Notes under the pieces: generated by a model
Databases searched by the model: none
What the model was told of the DNA's origin: nothing
What the model saw: only the letters and a program-made list of their open reading frames with translations
Part shown: positions 61,942 through 64,000 of the stretch, one piece after another
Position numbering within the stretch: the stretch's first letter is position 1
Layout: every line of letters begins with the position of its first letter
Assembly (NCBI RefSeq): GCF_900115095.1
Contig: NZ_FOVH01000016.1
Coordinates: 162,634 to 226,633, forward strand
DNA length: 64,000 bases
Direction of reading: 5' to 3'
DNA from: Actinomadura madurae
GTDB taxonomy: Bacteria; Actinomycetota; Actinomycetes; Streptosporangiales; Streptosporangiaceae
Program-made: the position numbers and the translations under genes

Positions 61942-63420
61942 TCAGATCGGGTAGTGCCGCTGGCCCGACTGGATGGTCACCCAGCGGAGTTCGGTGAACT
62001 CCTCGAGCGCGGCCCTGGAGCCGAAGCGTCCCCAGCCGCTGGCGCCGACGCCGCCGAACGGCATCTGGGGTTCGTCGTGGACGGTGGCCCCGTTGATGTG
62101 GCAGATGCCCGAGCGGATTCGGCGGGCCACATCCAGCGCCGTTCCTCCGTCCCGGCCGAATACCGCGGCGGACAGCCCGTACTCGGTGTCGTTGGCCTTG
62201 GCCACGGCGTCGTCGACACCGTTCGCCTCGATGACTGAAACCACGGGACCGAAAGACTCCTCGCCGTAGATCCGCATCTCGGGCGTCACACCGCGCAGCA
62301 CGGTCGGCTGGACGTAGAGGCCGTCGGCGTCTCCGCCGGTCAGCACTTGCGCGCCCTGCCGACGGGCGTCCTCGATCAAGGCCAGGACGTGGTCGCGGGC
62401 ACCGGTATGGACGACGGGGCCGATCTGCGAGGTCGGATCGTCGGGCGGGCCGACGATGAGCTTGCCGGCCAGGTCGGCCAGGCGGTCGCTGAGCGGTTCG
62501 GCCACCGAGCGGTCGGCGATCACCCGTTCGGTCGACATGCAGATCTGGCCCTGGTTCATGAACGCGCCGAAACTGGCGGCCGCCGCGGCGGCGTCGATGT
62601 CGGCGTCGGGCAGTACGACCATGGGCGCCTTGCCGCCCAGCTCCAGGACCGCGCGGGTGAGGTGGCGCCCGGCCAGTTCGCCGATGATCCGGCCGACCTT
62701 GGTCGACCCGGTGAAGTTCACCCGGGCGGTGCCGGGGTGGGCGATCAGGGCTTCGACGACCTCGGCGGCGTCCTCGGGCGCGTTGCTGACCAGGTTGACG
62801 GCACCGGCTGGAGCGCCTGCCTCGTGCAGGACCTCGACGATGGCGGCCTGGGTCCGCGGTGTCTGCTCGGAGGTCTTGAGGACCACAGTGTTGCCGTACG
62901 CCAGCGGCATCGCGATCGCACGAACGCCCAGGATCAGTGGCGCGTTCCAGGGCGCGATGCCGACCACCACGCCGGCCGGCTGCCGGATGCCCAGCGCGGT
63001 CAGTCCCGGCACGTCGGACGGGATGACCTCGCCGACGGCGGAGTAGGCCTGTGCGGCGGCCTCGGCGAGCATGCCCTTGGCGACGTGGACGTTGAACATG
63101 CGCCAGGCCCGGGGCGCGCCCATCTCCGCACCCATCACCGCGGCCAGGTGCTCGGCCCGATCGTCCAGCAGCGCCGCCGCACGCGCGAGAACCTCCCGGC
63201 GCCGGGCCGGCGGGAGGCCGGACCAGGACGGGAGCGCCGACGCCGCGGCGTCGACCGCGCGGCGGGCATCGGCCGGGGACGCCGCCGCGACCCGCGCGAT
63301 CGGCGTGCCGGTCAACGCCTCCGCCGTGTCGAAGTACCGCTCGGACTCCGGCGGCACTCCGCGTCCGGCAATGAACAGATCGCAGGTCGGGACGGTGCGT
63401 CCCGGATCGGTCGCTGACAT
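61942..63420 (-). CDS. Aldehyde dehydrogenase (aromatic aldehyde type)
   Basis: This 492-residue ALDH has VVGIAPWNAPLILGVRAIAM, VNFTGSTKVGR, the Glu base in LELGGKAPMVVLPDAD, the catalytic Cys in NQGQICMSTERVIADRS, and EESFGPVVSVIEANGVDDA. INGATVHDEPQMPFGGVGAS near the C-terminus is typical of vanillin/salicylaldehyde/benzaldehyde dehydrogenases. ATG 63420 follows GGAGGA at ~8 bp. Together with the TPP decarboxylase it would take an aromatic 2-oxo acid to the aromatic acid. It is unlikely to be a paralogue pair with the ALDH at 21.6 kb; similarity is limited to family motifs. Confidence 0.92.
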   Translation of the reverse strand: MSATDPGRTVPTCDLFIAGRGVPPESERYFDTAEALTGTPIARVAAASPADARRAVDAAASALPSWSGLPPARRREVLARAAALLDDRAEHLAAVMGAEMGAPRAWRMFNVHVAKGMLAEAAAQAYSAVGEVIPSDVPGLTALGIRQPAGVVVGIAPWNAPLILGVRAIAMPLAYGNTVVLKTSEQTPRTQAAIVEVLHEAGAPAGAVNLVSNAPEDAAEVVEALIAHPGTARVNFTGSTKVGRIIGELAGRHLTRAVLELGGKAPMVVLPDADIDAAAAAASFGAFMNQGQICMSTERVIADRSVAEPLSDRLADLAGKLIVGPPDDPTSQIGPVVHTGARDHVLALIEDARRQGAQVLTGGDADGLYVQPTVLRGVTPEMRIYGEESFGPVVSVIEANGVDDAVAKANDTEYGLSAAVFGRDGGTALDVARRIRSGICHINGATVHDEPQMPFGGVGASGWGRFGSRAALEEFTELRWVTIQSGQRHYPI

Positions 63421-63506
63421 CCGGCTGTCCTCCGCACAGAGTGCCCCGCCACATCGGCAGGCCGAGACCGCGAGTATCCGGGGCCGTCCGCACCCCGACA
63501 ACGCGG

Positions 63507-63525
63507 ATGTTCATTCAACGAACAT
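63507..63525. promoter_or_regulatory. Inverted repeat between IclR gene and aldehyde dehydrogenase
   Basis: ATGTTC (63507-63512) and GAACAT (63520-63525) form perfect 6-bp arms around ATTCAAC. The site touches the IclR stop and lies ~86 bp upstream of the dehydrogenase ATG, a natural place for an IclR operator controlling the decarboxylase/dehydrogenase unit. Confidence 0.55.
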
Positions 63526-64000
63526 CACTGGAGCGGTCGGCCCTCGCGGAGCCGGGTGCCGGGCCGCCGGCCGAGCAGCCGCGAGATGCCCAGACCGCCG
63601 GCCACCAGCGACGGGAGCGCGGCCTGGTGCGTGACCGAGCCCGTCCGCAACACCACCGACATGGCCGCGACGACGTGGCCTTGGCCGTTGACGATCCGGG
63701 TGGCCACCGAGTCGGCCCCCTCGGTCAGCTCACCGCAGACGACGGCGGTTCCGGTCCGGCGGCACGCCGCGAGCTGGGCCCGCAGCTCCGCGGGATCCAC
63801 CACGGTTTGCGGCGTGTAGCGGCGCAGCCCACCGCTCAGCACCTTGTCGATCAGCTCCGGGCCGCCGTGGGCGAGCAGCACCTTGCCCACGCCCGAGCAG
63901 TGCAGCGGCAGGCGCCCCCCGACCTGCGACACCAGCCCCAGCGCGTGCGGCGCGGAGAACCGCTCGATGATCACCGCCTCGCGTCCCTCCAGGACGGCCA
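63525..64000 (-). CDS. IclR-family regulator, effector domain (partial, runs off right edge)
   Basis: Only the C-terminal ~158 codons are in the window; the HTH lies beyond the right edge. Visible effector-domain motifs are AVLEGREAVIIERFSAP, RLPLHCSGVGKVLLAHGGPE, RYTPQTVVDPAELRAQLAAC and GHVVAAMSVVLRTGS, in the order expected for IclR. It ends 104 bp upstream of the aldehyde dehydrogenase on the same strand, with an inverted repeat between, and probably regulates that operon. Confidence 0.87.
   Translation of the reverse strand, partial: AVLEGREAVIIERFSAPHALGLVSQVGGRLPLHCSGVGKVLLAHGGPELIDKVLSGGLRRYTPQTVVDPAELRAQLAACRRTGTAVVCGELTEGADSVATRIVNGQGHVVAAMSVVLRTGSVTHQAALPSLVAGGLGISRLLGRRPGTRLREGRPLQ

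Noticed and set aside
60257..63514. A 1085-codon minus-strand frame that would fuse the TPP enzyme to upstream sequence
   Set aside because: Residues before ATG 61885 show no family motif, and the aldehyde dehydrogenase occupies that DNA in another frame.
1..64000. Mobile elements, CRISPR arrays, phage genes or classic defence systems
   Set aside because: No transposase, integrase, recombinase, spacer-repeat pattern or defence-type domain was found on either strand.

Overview
The window is very GC-rich (G/C at most third codon positions) and carries lipoprotein, Tat, PKS/NRPS and meta-cleavage genes typical of a soil actinomycete. I lean towards a Streptosporangiales/Thermomonosporaceae-like organism, but nothing here (no rRNA, no housekeeping marker) fixes the taxon. 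No tRNA, rRNA, CRISPR array or insertion sequence was seen.

Region 1 (1-17.5 kb, all minus strand) is one tightly overlapped operon for a yersiniabactin/coelibactin-type thiazoline metallophore. It runs NRPS (ArCP-Cy-A-PCP), PKS-NRPS (KS-AT-KR-ACP-Cy-TE), a family-5 solute-binding lipoprotein, a DppB-like permease, a permease-ATPase-ATPase fusion and a double methyltransferase that runs off the left edge. The two methyltransferases built into the yersiniabactin synthetase HMWP1 are absent from the PKS and appear as this separate protein. A Fur-family (Fur or Zur) operator lies about 150 bp upstream of the first gene.

Region 2 (17.5-18.7 kb) is a small membrane protein gene plus a decayed CocE-type hydrolase remnant.

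Region 3 (18.7-32 kb) is an aromatic meta-cleavage island: flavin hydroxylase, LysR regulator, aldehyde dehydrogenase, amidohydrolase, MFS uptake permease, MhpB extradiol dioxygenase, MhpC-like hydrolase, a Tat-exported hydrolase lacking its nucleophile, a hydroxyacyl-CoA dehydrogenase, a feruloyl-CoA-synthetase-like ligase, a MaoC hydratase and a hotdog thioesterase. Four copies of a 34-bp operator (GCACTATG-N16-TCACATAG) sit in front of its transcription units and tie them into one regulon, most simply that of the LysR protein.

Region 4 (32-43 kb) has a crotonase, a class III CoA-transferase and an acetone/acetophenone-carboxylase-like HyuA/HyuB pair whose HyuB carries a fused, degenerate gamma-like tail. 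Divergent from these are a GAF-PucR regulator and an mvaA-mvaB pair (degradative HMG-CoA reductase and HMG-CoA lyase), the same order as in Pseudomonas mevalonii.

Region 5 (43-55 kb) is a second ring-cleavage locus: FAH-family hydrolase, VOC extradiol dioxygenase, acetoacetyl-CoA synthetase and alpha/beta hydrolase on the minus strand; GntR and IclR regulators; a second flavin hydroxylase, a thiolase pseudogene and an SDR on the plus strand; then a VOC protein, another alpha/beta hydrolase and an SCP2-like protein. Acetoacetate is a plausible meeting point of regions 4 and 5.

Region 6 (55-64 kb) has a BBE-type FAD oxidase, an amidohydrolase, a carboxylesterase, a GntR regulator with paired TGTCGACA operators shared by two promoters, a benzoylformate-decarboxylase-like TPP enzyme, an aldehyde dehydrogenase and a partial IclR regulator, a layout resembling mandelate catabolism.
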